From contig DATDPT010000145.1 of assembly GCA_035292605.1 (NCBI GenBank), positions 1 to 19,340 on the forward strand: 19,340 bases of DNA, in the 5' to 3' direction. The notes beneath the pieces are model-generated. The model worked only from the letters and a program-made list of their open reading frames with translations. It had not been told where the DNA came from and ran no database searches. Position numbers and translations under genes: made by a program. Positions 1 to 6,738 of the stretch are shown one piece after another. Source of the DNA: JALYNX01 sp035292605. Lineage in GTDB: Bacteria > Actinomycetota > Acidimicrobiia > Spongiisociales > ZC4RG35. Position 1 is the first letter of the stretch, and the number at the start of each line of letters is the position of its first letter.

Positions 1-156
1 CACGGCGACGGGCGCGAGCAGGGCCCCCAGCGCGATCAGCAGTACCGCGAAGAACCCGCGAACCCTGCCCCGCGCTCGCGTGCGGGGCCGCGCCGCGAGG
101 GCCCCGGATTCCACCTGGCCCCGCAGACGGGCGTTCTCCGCGGTCAGGCGGGCGAT
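1..156 (-). CDS. Partial membrane protein, N-terminal part only
   Basis: The minus-strand frame reads a short coiled-coil-like segment (TAENARLRGQVES), a basic stretch rich in Arg, then a hydrophobic helix (FFAVLLIALGALLAPVAV) that runs off the window edge. A short charged coil, Arg-rich linker and first membrane helix ending LLAP is the N-terminal pattern I know from a conserved actinobacterial membrane protein of unknown function; that match is from memory. The frame is open back to a TAA at 226-228 but has no ATG, GTG or TTG before a GTG at 112-114, which would cut off the coil. I used the rare start ATC at 154-156, five bases after a GAGGA; CTG at 145-147 is another option. The start is uncertain. 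Confidence 0.45.
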   Translation of the reverse strand, partial: MARLTAENARLRGQVESGALAARPRTRARGRVRGFFAVLLIALGALLAPVAV

Positions 157-307
157 CTCGTCCTCGGGGTTCTCGGTGCGATTCTTCGCAGCCCTCTCGC
201 GCTTGCCCCACGCTTCGTCCTGCCATTATTTGCACGGGTATGACTACTCGCAAGGGCAGACGGGGCCCGCGGCCGACCGTGGCCTCGGCTCCGCGCGAGC
301 GTCATCC

Positions 308-325
308 GTCACGCCTAGGGCGAAC
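308..325 (+). promoter_or_regulatory. ClgR-type operator upstream of clpC
   Basis: The 18-base site GTCACGCCTAGGGCGAAC is an imperfect inverted repeat whose core CGCCTAGGGCG fits the CGC-N5-GCG pattern of actinobacterial ClgR boxes, including the flanking AAC. It ends 78 bases before the clpC start. ClgR is known to activate clpC and clpP genes in Corynebacterium, Streptomyces and Mycobacterium, so the position makes sense. The rest of 157-403 shows no convincing -35/-10 pair and no gene that I can support. Confidence 0.6.
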
Positions 326-403
326 AAGCGCCTGCAACCCAGTTTCGCTGGTTACTCTCGATGTATCGGCGCCACAACTGCCCCTGGCGCCAAGGGAGTA
401 ATC

Positions 404-2656
404 ATGTTCGAGAGATTCACCGACCGAGCTCGTCGCGTCGTCGTTTTGGCCCAGGAAGAGGCCAAGATGCTCAACCACAATTACATCGGCACCGAGCACA
501 TCCTGCTCGGGCTGATCCGCGAGGGCGAGGGTGTCGCCGCCCAGGTGCTCCAGCAGTTGGGCGCCGAGCTACAGAAGGTTCGACAGACCGTTATCCAGCT
601 ACTTTCCGGTCCCGGTGGGAGCGAGGAACAGTCCACCGAGCCCGCAGGATCGGGGAGTCGTGAGACTGCCGCGGGCGGGTCGACGGTGCTCGACCAATTC
701 GGCCGCAACCTCACCCAAATGGCCAGGGAGCGCAAGCTCGACCCGGTCATCGGGCGCACCCGTGAGATCGAGCGGGTCATGCAGATCCTCTCCCGCCGCA
801 CCAAGAACAACCCGGTTCTGATCGGTGAGCCCGGTGTCGGCAAGACCGCCATCGTCGAAGGGCTGGCCCAGCGGATCGTGGCCAAGGAAGTCCCGGAGAA
901 TCTCCAGGGAAAGAACCTGTACACCCTCGACCTGGGCGCTCTGGTCGCCGGTTCTCGATACCGCGGCGATTTCGAGGAGCGCCTGAAGAAGGTGCTGAAG
1001 GAGATCAAGAGCCGGGGCGACATAGTGCTCTTCATCGACGAGATCCACACCTTGGTCGGCGCCGGTGCCGCCGAAGGCGCCATCGATGCCGCTTCGATCC
1101 TCAAGCCCATGTTGGCCCGCGGCGAGTTGCAGACGGTTGGTGCCACCACCCTCGAGGAGTACCGGAAGTACCTCGAGAAGGACTCGGCCCTGGAACGGCG
1201 GTTCCAGCCGGTCCAGGTGGATGAGCCTTCCGTCACCGACACCATCCAGATTCTCCTCGGCCTCAAGGACCGATACGAAGCCCATCACTCGGTCCGTTTC
1301 ACCGATCAGGCGATTGTCAGCGCAGCCAACCTGGCCGATCGCTACCTGTCGGATCGCTTTCTACCCGACAAGGCCATCGACCTCATCGATGAGGCGGGGA
1401 GCCGGACCCGGATCCATCGGACCAGCGATGTGCCCGAGATCACCGCCATTGACGAGAAGTTGTCCAACGTGCGTCGTGACAAACAAGATGCGGTGGCCCG
1501 GGAGAATTACGAACGGGCGGCCAGTCTGCGCGACGAAGAGCGGGGCCTGCTCAGCGCACGGGCTGTCAAGGAAGCTGCCGACTCGGAGTCGGGCTGGGTG
1601 ATCGACGAGGAGGAGATCGCCGAGGTCCTGGCGCAATGGACTGGGATCCCCGTCCATCGTCTCACCGAAGAAGAGACCGCCCGACTGGTTCACATGGAGG
1701 ACGAGCTCCACAAGCGGATCATCGGACAGCACGACGCGATCACTGCCGTATCCAAGGCGATTCGTCGCACTCGGGCCGGGCTCAAGGACCCGCGCCGTCC
1801 CTCAGGCTCGTTCATCTTCCTTGGCCCGTCCGGGGTGGGTAAGACCGAGACCGCCAAAGCTCTGGCCGAGTTCCTGTTCGGCAAGGAAGACGCCCTCATC
1901 CAGCTCGACATGTCCGAGTACATGGAGAAGCACACGGTCAGCCGACTCGTCGGCTCCCCGCCCGGATATGTCGGCTATGACGAAGGGGGGCAGCTGACTG
2001 AAGCGGTGCGTCGCAAGCCGTTCTCGGTGGTGCTCTTCGACGAGATCGAAAAGGCGCACCCCGACGTGTTCAACACCTTGCTCCAGATCCTCGAAGAGGG
2101 CAGGTTGACCGATGCCCAGGGTCGGACGGTCGACTTCAAGAACACGGTGATCATCATGACCTCCAACCTGGGGACCCGGGACCTGCACAAAAAGGCAGTC
2201 GGTTTCCATGTGGAGGACGAGGAGATCTCCTACGAGTACATGAAGGGTCGGGTCACCGAGGAGCTGAAGAAGCATTTCCGCCCCGAGTTCATCAACCGGC
2301 TCGACGAGATCATCGTCTTCCACGAGTTGACCATCGAGGAGCTCAAGCAGATCGTCGACCTGATGCTGCTTCGGATAACAGATCAGCTCACCAGCCAGCA
2401 TCTCGATCTTGTGCTCACCGACGACGCCAAAGAGTTCCTGGGCTCCAGGGGTTACGACCCCGAGCTGGGGGCACGTCCGTTGCGTCGCGCCATACAGAGA
2501 CTGCTCGAAGATCCGTTGTCCGAGCGTGTCTTGCTAGGCGAGTTCAAGGCGGGGACGACCATCATGGTGACGATCGACAGCCTGAACGAGGAGCTCGCGT
2601 TCGAAGCGGTGGCCGCTCCGAACACTCCACCCGTGGAGATGGCCGGTCAGGACTGA
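404..2656 (+). CDS. clpC: ATP-dependent Clp protease ATPase subunit ClpC, short N-domain form
   Basis: Hsp100 unfoldase that feeds proteins to the ClpP peptidase in the cytoplasm. The start ATG at 404 follows AGGGAG with normal spacing and gives the family N-terminus MFERFTDRARRVV. Visible parts: N-domain about 1-70, first AAA+ module with Walker A GEPGVGKT at 141-148 and Walker B VLFIDE at 208-213, UvrB/C-like coiled middle region about 359-390, second AAA+ module with Walker A GPSGVGKT at 474-481 and Walker B VVLFDE at 542-547, then the C-terminal D2-small domain. At 750 residues it is shorter than usual ClpC (about 810-850). The main loss is one of the two N-domain repeats: the first half of repeat 1 joins directly to the second half of repeat 2 near residues 25-46. 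A ClgR-type site lies upstream. Confidence 0.97.
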   Translation: MFERFTDRARRVVVLAQEEAKMLNHNYIGTEHILLGLIREGEGVAAQVLQQLGAELQKVRQTVIQLLSGPGGSEEQSTEPAGSGSRETAAGGSTVLDQFGRNLTQMARERKLDPVIGRTREIERVMQILSRRTKNNPVLIGEPGVGKTAIVEGLAQRIVAKEVPENLQGKNLYTLDLGALVAGSRYRGDFEERLKKVLKEIKSRGDIVLFIDEIHTLVGAGAAEGAIDAASILKPMLARGELQTVGATTLEEYRKYLEKDSALERRFQPVQVDEPSVTDTIQILLGLKDRYEAHHSVRFTDQAIVSAANLADRYLSDRFLPDKAIDLIDEAGSRTRIHRTSDVPEITAIDEKLSNVRRDKQDAVARENYERAASLRDEERGLLSARAVKEAADSESGWVIDEEEIAEVLAQWTGIPVHRLTEEETARLVHMEDELHKRIIGQHDAITAVSKAIRRTRAGLKDPRRPSGSFIFLGPSGVGKTETAKALAEFLFGKEDALIQLDMSEYMEKHTVSRLVGSPPGYVGYDEGGQLTEAVRRKPFSVVLFDEIEKAHPDVFNTLLQILEEGRLTDAQGRTVDFKNTVIIMTSNLGTRDLHKKAVGFHVEDEEISYEYMKGRVTEELKKHFRPEFINRLDEIIVFHELTIEELKQIVDLMLLRITDQLTSQHLDLVLTDDAKEFLGSRGYDPELGARPLRRAIQRLLEDPLSERVLLGEFKAGTTIMVTIDSLNEELAFEAVAAPNTPPVEMAGQD

Positions 2657-2667
2657 CCCCTAAAGCA

Positions 2668-2706
2668 GCCCGGTCCACGGGCCGATTCTATTGGGCAACC
2701 CCAATA
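2668..2706 (+). terminator. Two tandem hairpins after clpC
   Basis: The first stem is GCCCG/CGGGC (2668-2682, 5-base loop). The second is a perfect 7-bp TATTGGG/CCCAATA (2689-2706, CAAC loop) ending three bases before the next ATG. Neither has a T-run, so termination is uncertain; the second could instead affect translation or transcription of the carboxypeptidase gene. Confidence 0.4.
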
Positions 2707-2709
2707 CCC

Positions 2710-3363
2710 ATGCCCACAGCCTTCGTAATACTGTCGCTCCTTGCCGCGCTGGTCCCAGGTGCCTCTTCCGAGTATGTCCCCGCAGGCGATGAGGCGTACT
2801 CACTCGACCTCGAAGTCGATGGCTATGTGAACGGCGACATGGACTCCTCCCGCCTCATGACCTATCGGGGATGCACCCTCGAGCGGGACGCCGCCTACAT
2901 GTATGCCTTGCTGCTCGAGGCTGCAGAAGCGGACGGGATTCGGCTTCGCCCGGGCGATTGCTATCGCTCCTACAACCATCAGAAGGCGGCATACAACAGA
3001 CGGTGCCCGGAGACCGAGGTGGATGTCTATGCCGTGGATCCGATGACTGGGGAGCAGGCAGCCGCCGGCACCAGGAAGATCCGGGTGTGCACCGGCCCGC
3101 CGACGGCGCGTCCCGGCTACTCCAATCACGGATGGGGTCGTGCTGTCGACTTCGGCGACGGGTCCGGGGTCCTCGGCTGCAATGACCGGGCCCTGCGCTG
3201 GCTCCAGGGCAACGCCTACCGATTTGGCTGGGTTCACCCGAGGTGGGCGTGGTGCGACATGGATACCCGCGAGCCCTGGCATTGGGAGTGGGCAGGAGTC
3301 ACCGATCCCACGCTGGTTGGGTATTACGAGTTCAACGAGGAACTGATCCAGATAGTCCAGTGA
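2710..3363 (+). CDS. Secreted VanY/M15-type D-alanyl-D-alanine carboxypeptidase
   Basis: Predicted to cleave the terminal D-alanine or another D,L bond of peptidoglycan stem peptides outside the membrane. The N-terminus (MPTAFVILSLLAALVPGASS) is a short signal peptide. The M15 zinc-peptidase motifs are complete: SNHGWGRAVD at 138-147 gives zinc ligands H140 and D147, and EPWHW at 188-192 gives the catalytic base E188 and third ligand H191. A family-typical CYRSYNHQ segment precedes them. Several cysteines suggest disulfides in the exported protein. The 217-residue length fits a single-domain enzyme. There is no clear ribosome site before ATG 2710; a hairpin occupies that space. It ends exactly where the opposing acyltransferase gene ends. 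Exact bond specificity cannot be read from sequence. Confidence 0.85.
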   Translation: MPTAFVILSLLAALVPGASSEYVPAGDEAYSLDLEVDGYVNGDMDSSRLMTYRGCTLERDAAYMYALLLEAAEADGIRLRPGDCYRSYNHQKAAYNRRCPETEVDVYAVDPMTGEQAAAGTRKIRVCTGPPTARPGYSNHGWGRAVDFGDGSGVLGCNDRALRWLQGNAYRFGWVHPRWAWCDMDTREPWHWEWAGVTDPTLVGYYEFNEELIQIVQ

Positions 3364-4674
3364 TCATCCGGTGGCGGCGGATCTCACCGGAATTCTGACC
3401 ACGCCACCCAGGATGACTCCGATCACAGGGAGCGACAGAACCAAGCCGTTCAACCCATCGCCATCGGCGATCCCGATCGCGGCCAGCAGCCCCAGTCCGG
3501 CACAGATCGACATCACGGCGAGCACCGGTCGCCAGGCCGGGGGGGAGGGCCGGAGATCGGGTACGGGCCGCTCGAACTTCCCGAATACAGCTATCAGCGC
3601 GATGGTGACCACCCCGAGGACAGCAAACCATATGGGACGGCTCAACCACCAGGCTGTCGACAAAGGCTCGATCCCGAGCCCAAACCCTCCGACGACCAGT
3701 GACAAGCCTATGACAAGCACCATGGCAGTCAGGTGCCACAGGTAGAGGGTCATGATCTGGAGGTTGACGCCGACGACTAATTGCCAGGGCCGCGGCCGAT
3801 CCAACCAGCGGCGAAGCGGTCCTTCCATCACCATGACCAGCCCGACCTGGAACATCCCGAGAAAGGCCAGCGTCACTCTGGGTGGATAGCTGTTGGTTAT
3901 CTCTGCGGTGTCGAGGCCGACCATCGCCACCGGGTAGGGCCCGGCCCACACCAGGGAGACCGTCGCCACGAAGCCCAGAAGCATCGACCCCAACCTCCTG
4001 GGGATGCCATCGAGACGCCCGTCGAGCCAGGCATAGCCGAGTTGATGAACCGTCCCCCAGACGAAGACGTAGTTGAGGAACCCCACAGGGATGACTTCTC
4101 CCGCGATCGAGAGCAGATCACAGAGCCCGGCCAGGGCAAAGCCGAGGGCTACCGACCAAAGGCCGATCCGCTCCCAGAGAGCGAGCAGGGGCGGGGCGAT
4201 GGTGACGATGACAACGTAGGCGGCGAGAAACCAGGTGGGCACCAGCGCCACTTGGGATGCCAGCTGCAACACCTCCCAGTCGAGCCCGAGCCGGAGGGCA
4301 AGCCAGCCGAACGCCGTCCAGAAGAGGAGGACCGGGATCACCGGGATCGCCAGCCGACGGAGCCGGGAGCGCAGCCATCCGCCGTAGCCGAGCCCACCCC
4401 GGCGTGCCGAGCGCCAGGAGAGGGCGTTGGCGTATCCGCCGACGAAGAAGAAGACCGGCATGACTTGAAGAACCCAGGTCAGCGGGTGAGTCTGCGGGGC
4501 CAACTCGAGGAGGTGATTCGGCACCAGTTCCCCGTCCTCGACCGCGATCGCGGCCATCAACCAATGGCCGAACACGACCACGAGAATCGACCCGGCGCGC
4601 AAGGCATCCACGACACGATTTCTGTCGGCCGGCGTCTCGGCGGCGAGACGGGCAACAGCGCCGGTGAATCCCAC
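3364..4674 (-). CDS. Membrane acyltransferase, acyltransferase-3 family
   Basis: A 436-residue polytopic protein with about ten hydrophobic helices. Near the N-terminus, RNRVVDALRAGSILVVVFGHW carries the family's early Arg and the conserved GH pair in helix 1; VMPVFFFVGGYAN is also typical. Such enzymes transfer acyl groups to extracytoplasmic sugars, lipids or antibiotics; the acceptor here is unknown. The start is GTG at 4672-4674 with GGAG only two bases upstream, an unusually short gap. The alternative ATG at 4683-4685 is in another frame. Its stop codon abuts the stop of the convergent carboxypeptidase gene, with no room for a separate terminator. The divergent transporter gene starts about 65 bases away, so the promoters would be close or overlapping. 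Confidence 0.85.
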   Translation of the reverse strand: MGFTGAVARLAAETPADRNRVVDALRAGSILVVVFGHWLMAAIAVEDGELVPNHLLELAPQTHPLTWVLQVMPVFFFVGGYANALSWRSARRGGLGYGGWLRSRLRRLAIPVIPVLLFWTAFGWLALRLGLDWEVLQLASQVALVPTWFLAAYVVIVTIAPPLLALWERIGLWSVALGFALAGLCDLLSIAGEVIPVGFLNYVFVWGTVHQLGYAWLDGRLDGIPRRLGSMLLGFVATVSLVWAGPYPVAMVGLDTAEITNSYPPRVTLAFLGMFQVGLVMVMEGPLRRWLDRPRPWQLVVGVNLQIMTLYLWHLTAMVLVIGLSLVVGGFGLGIEPLSTAWWLSRPIWFAVLGVVTIALIAVFGKFERPVPDLRPSPPAWRPVLAVMSICAGLGLLAAIGIADGDGLNGLVLSLPVIGVILGGVVRIPVRSAATG

Positions 4675-4740
4675 GTCTCCATTCTCGCCCGAGACGGCAC
4701 CCAGATGCTGGCATCATGTCCGCACCGTGAATCGCCGTCG

Positions 4741-5391
4741 GTGAGCAGGCTCAAGTCTCCCTACCGAATCCTGTTGATCGTGGCCGGCGCCTATGTGGCG
4801 GCCCAGATGCTGGCCGACATCGGCAGTCTCCGGATCATCGCGGTCGGAGGCCACGCCGTCGATGCCGGGACACTGATCTACCCGTTCACATTCACTCTCC
4901 GCGATCTGGTGCACAAGATCGCGGGCAAGGCCGCGGCGCGAACCCTGATCTTCCTGGCGGCGGTCATCAATATCCTCATGGCCGGGTTCTTCTGGCTCAC
5001 CGCGAGGCTTCCTCCGGATCCGTTCACCGGTCCTCAAGCCGAGTTCAGTCAGGTGCTTTCACCGGTTTGGGGCATCGTGGTCGCTTCGATCGTTGCCGAG
5101 GTGGTCTCGGAGTTAATCGACACCGCGGTCTACAGCCGTTGGGTCGCCCGTTTCCAGCAACGCCAACAGTGGGGGCGGGTGCTGGTCTCCAACGCCATCG
5201 CGATCCCGGTGGATTCGGCCCTGTTTGTCGGTCTGGCCACCGTGTTCGGGGTGTTCCCTTCTGGCGTGGCCTGGTCGATCTTCTGGGTGAATGTGGTCGT
5301 CAAAACGGTGGTGACATTGGTCTCCATCCCCTGGATCTACTGGGTGAGGCCGACCCCACTCCACCTCGCCCTCGCTGACGACGATCACTAA
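4741..5391 (+). CDS. Queuosine precursor transporter-like protein (VUT/YhhQ family)
   Basis: A 216-residue integral membrane protein with about six hydrophobic segments. The pattern AAQMLADIGSLRI, a loop, then GTLIYPFTFTLRDLVHKIAGK, and later VVASIVAEVVSELIDTAVYSRW matches the VUT/YhhQ family, which imports queuosine precursors such as preQ0 or preQ1. I chose GTG 4741 because the conserved part begins directly afterwards; an in-frame ATG at 4705 would add 12 residues. Neither has a strong ribosome site. The substrate is family knowledge; there are no queuosine genes nearby to confirm it, and I see no preQ1 riboswitch in the short upstream gap. Confidence 0.8.
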   Translation: MSRLKSPYRILLIVAGAYVAAQMLADIGSLRIIAVGGHAVDAGTLIYPFTFTLRDLVHKIAGKAAARTLIFLAAVINILMAGFFWLTARLPPDPFTGPQAEFSQVLSPVWGIVVASIVAEVVSELIDTAVYSRWVARFQQRQQWGRVLVSNAIAIPVDSALFVGLATVFGVFPSGVAWSIFWVNVVVKTVVTLVSIPWIYWVRPTPLHLALADDDH

Positions 5392-5401
5392 CGTCCGTGA
5401 A

Positions 5402-5418
5402 GGCAGGCTTTCCCTGCC
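5402..5418 (+). terminator. Perfect 6-bp hairpin between transporter and BMP genes
   Basis: GGCAGG/CCTGCC with a CTTTC loop begins ten bases after the transporter stop and ends 28 bases before the lipoprotein start. It may end transcription of the upstream gene or sit in the leader of the ABC operon. There is no T-run, and I could not place a convincing promoter for the operon in 5392-5446. Confidence 0.4.
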
Positions 5419-5446
5419 GCCAATATCAAACATGGAGGAATACTGC

Positions 5447-6619
5447 GTGAAACGCTTTATGCGGGTGTTTGCCGCGCTGACGGCTTTGGCACTGGTCCTG
5501 GCGGCCTGTGGCGATGGAGATGCCGGTGACACCACAACCACGGCGGGTGGGTCGACCACTATCGCCGGAGGAGACACGACCACGACGGAGGCCGGCGGGA
5601 CGACCACGACAGGGGCTGTCGCGGGCGAAGCGATCAAGACCTGTCTGGTCACCGACCTTGCCGGTGTCGACGATCGAAGCTTCAACGCCAGTGCCTGGCA
5701 AGGCGTGCAGGACGCCATTGATGCGGGCTATGCCACGGAGGACTCGTTCTACCTCGAGTCGACCGACGCCACTGACTGGCAGCCGAACATCGACCAGATG
5801 GTGTCCCAGGGATGCGAGCACATCGTCACCGTGGGTTTCGCCCTCGGCGAAGTGACGGCGATCAACGCCCAGGCGTATCCAGACATCACCTGGACCATGA
5901 TCGACAATGTCCTGACGGACGCGGAATTCGCTCCGCTGGCGCTGCCGAACGTCCGTGAGTTGGTTTACCAGACCGACCAGGCCGCATTCGCCGCCGGTTA
6001 CCTGGCTGCCGGTGTGAGCCAGACCGGTGTCCTCTGCACCTACGGTGGAGCCAACTTCCCGACGGTGTCGATTTTCATGGACGGATTCACTCGTGGGGCA
6101 GCCCATTACAACGAGGTCAAAGGCACGGACGTCACCGTTCTCGGATGGGATGTGGAGGCCGCCGACGGTCTGTTCACGGGAAGCTTCACCGATATGGACC
6201 TGGCACGAAGCACTGCGGAGAGTCTCTTCCAGGAAGACTGCGACATCATTCTCCCTGTAGGTGGTGCCATCAACCTGCCTGCCGGTGACGCTATTACCGA
6301 CCTGGGCCTCGATGCCGCTCTCATCGGTGTCGACTCGGATGCCTACTTCGCGATGGATGAGCAGTATCAGCCGCTGTGGCTGACGACGGTGCTGAAGGCG
6401 ATCGCACCACTGGTCACACAGTCCGTGCAAGAGCATCAGGAGGGCACATGGACTGCCGGCGCTTTTGTTGGCAACCTGAGCAATGATGCCGTCGGTCTGG
6501 CCGAGTACCACGATTGGGACTCGCGTGTCTCGGACGAGTTGAGAGCCGAAGTCGACCAGCTTCTCCAGGACATCAAGGACGGAGTCATCAAGGCTGATTA
6601 CACCCCCGTCGGATACTGA
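5447..6619 (+). CDS. BMP-family nucleoside-binding lipoprotein of ABC importer
   Basis: Extracytoplasmic substrate-binding protein that captures a nucleoside-like solute and delivers it to the permeases encoded downstream. The start is GTG 5447, seven bases after GGAGGA; the in-frame ATG 5432 overlaps that ribosome site. A lipoprotein signal runs to lipobox LAAC with Cys21 as the lipidation site, followed by a low-complexity Thr/Gly linker with repeated GGDTTTT-like units. The BMP domain begins at CLVTDLAGVDDRSFNASAWQG, the family hallmark, and includes the aspartate-rich binding segments. The 390-residue length is normal. BMP proteins next to RbsA-like ATPases and paired permeases (BmpA-Nup, RnsABCD, PnrA) bind purine or pyrimidine nucleosides; the exact ligand is inferred. 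Confidence 0.9.
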   Translation: MKRFMRVFAALTALALVLAACGDGDAGDTTTTAGGSTTIAGGDTTTTEAGGTTTTGAVAGEAIKTCLVTDLAGVDDRSFNASAWQGVQDAIDAGYATEDSFYLESTDATDWQPNIDQMVSQGCEHIVTVGFALGEVTAINAQAYPDITWTMIDNVLTDAEFAPLALPNVRELVYQTDQAAFAAGYLAAGVSQTGVLCTYGGANFPTVSIFMDGFTRGAAHYNEVKGTDVTVLGWDVEAADGLFTGSFTDMDLARSTAESLFQEDCDIILPVGGAINLPAGDAITDLGLDAALIGVDSDAYFAMDEQYQPLWLTTVLKAIAPLVTQSVQEHQEGTWTAGAFVGNLSNDAVGLAEYHDWDSRVSDELRAEVDQLLQDIKDGVIKADYTPVGY

Positions 6620-6643
6620 TCCGGTCAGACTGATCGAAAAGTC

Positions 6644-6676
6644 GTAGTAGGACCCCCTTTTTGGGGGTCCTACTAC
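6644..6676 (+). terminator. Perfect 14-bp hairpin inside the ABC operon
   Basis: Arms GTAGTAGGACCCCC and GGGGGTCCTACTAC enclose a TTTTT loop with no mismatch, 24 bases after the lipoprotein stop. There is no T-run after the stem. Its place between the binding protein and the membrane parts suggests partial termination or protection of the upstream mRNA from 3' decay, giving more binding protein than ATPase and permease. That role is inference. Confidence 0.75.
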
Positions 6677-6738
6677 ATGTGGAGCGCGGTTGGCTCGGTG
6701 GATCTAGTGTGCGGCCGACGCCGCCGATCCGGAGGGCC

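Noticed and set aside
240..401. 53-codon plus-strand ORF in front of clpC (starts MTTRKGRRG)
   Set aside because: No ribosome site, low-complexity product without recognisable features, and it overlaps the clpC regulatory region.
80..403. In-frame 108-codon extension at the front of clpC
   Set aside because: The family N-terminus MFERFT begins at 404 with a ribosome site; the extension is antisense to another gene and covers the ClgR-type site.
3781..4704. Long open frame ahead of the YhhQ-like transporter
   Set aside because: It is antisense to the acyltransferase and its product is charged and low-complexity; the transporter proper starts near 4741.
5426..6511. 361-codon minus-strand ORF opposite the BMP lipoprotein gene
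   Set aside because: Shadow frame of a well-recognised gene, with no family features.
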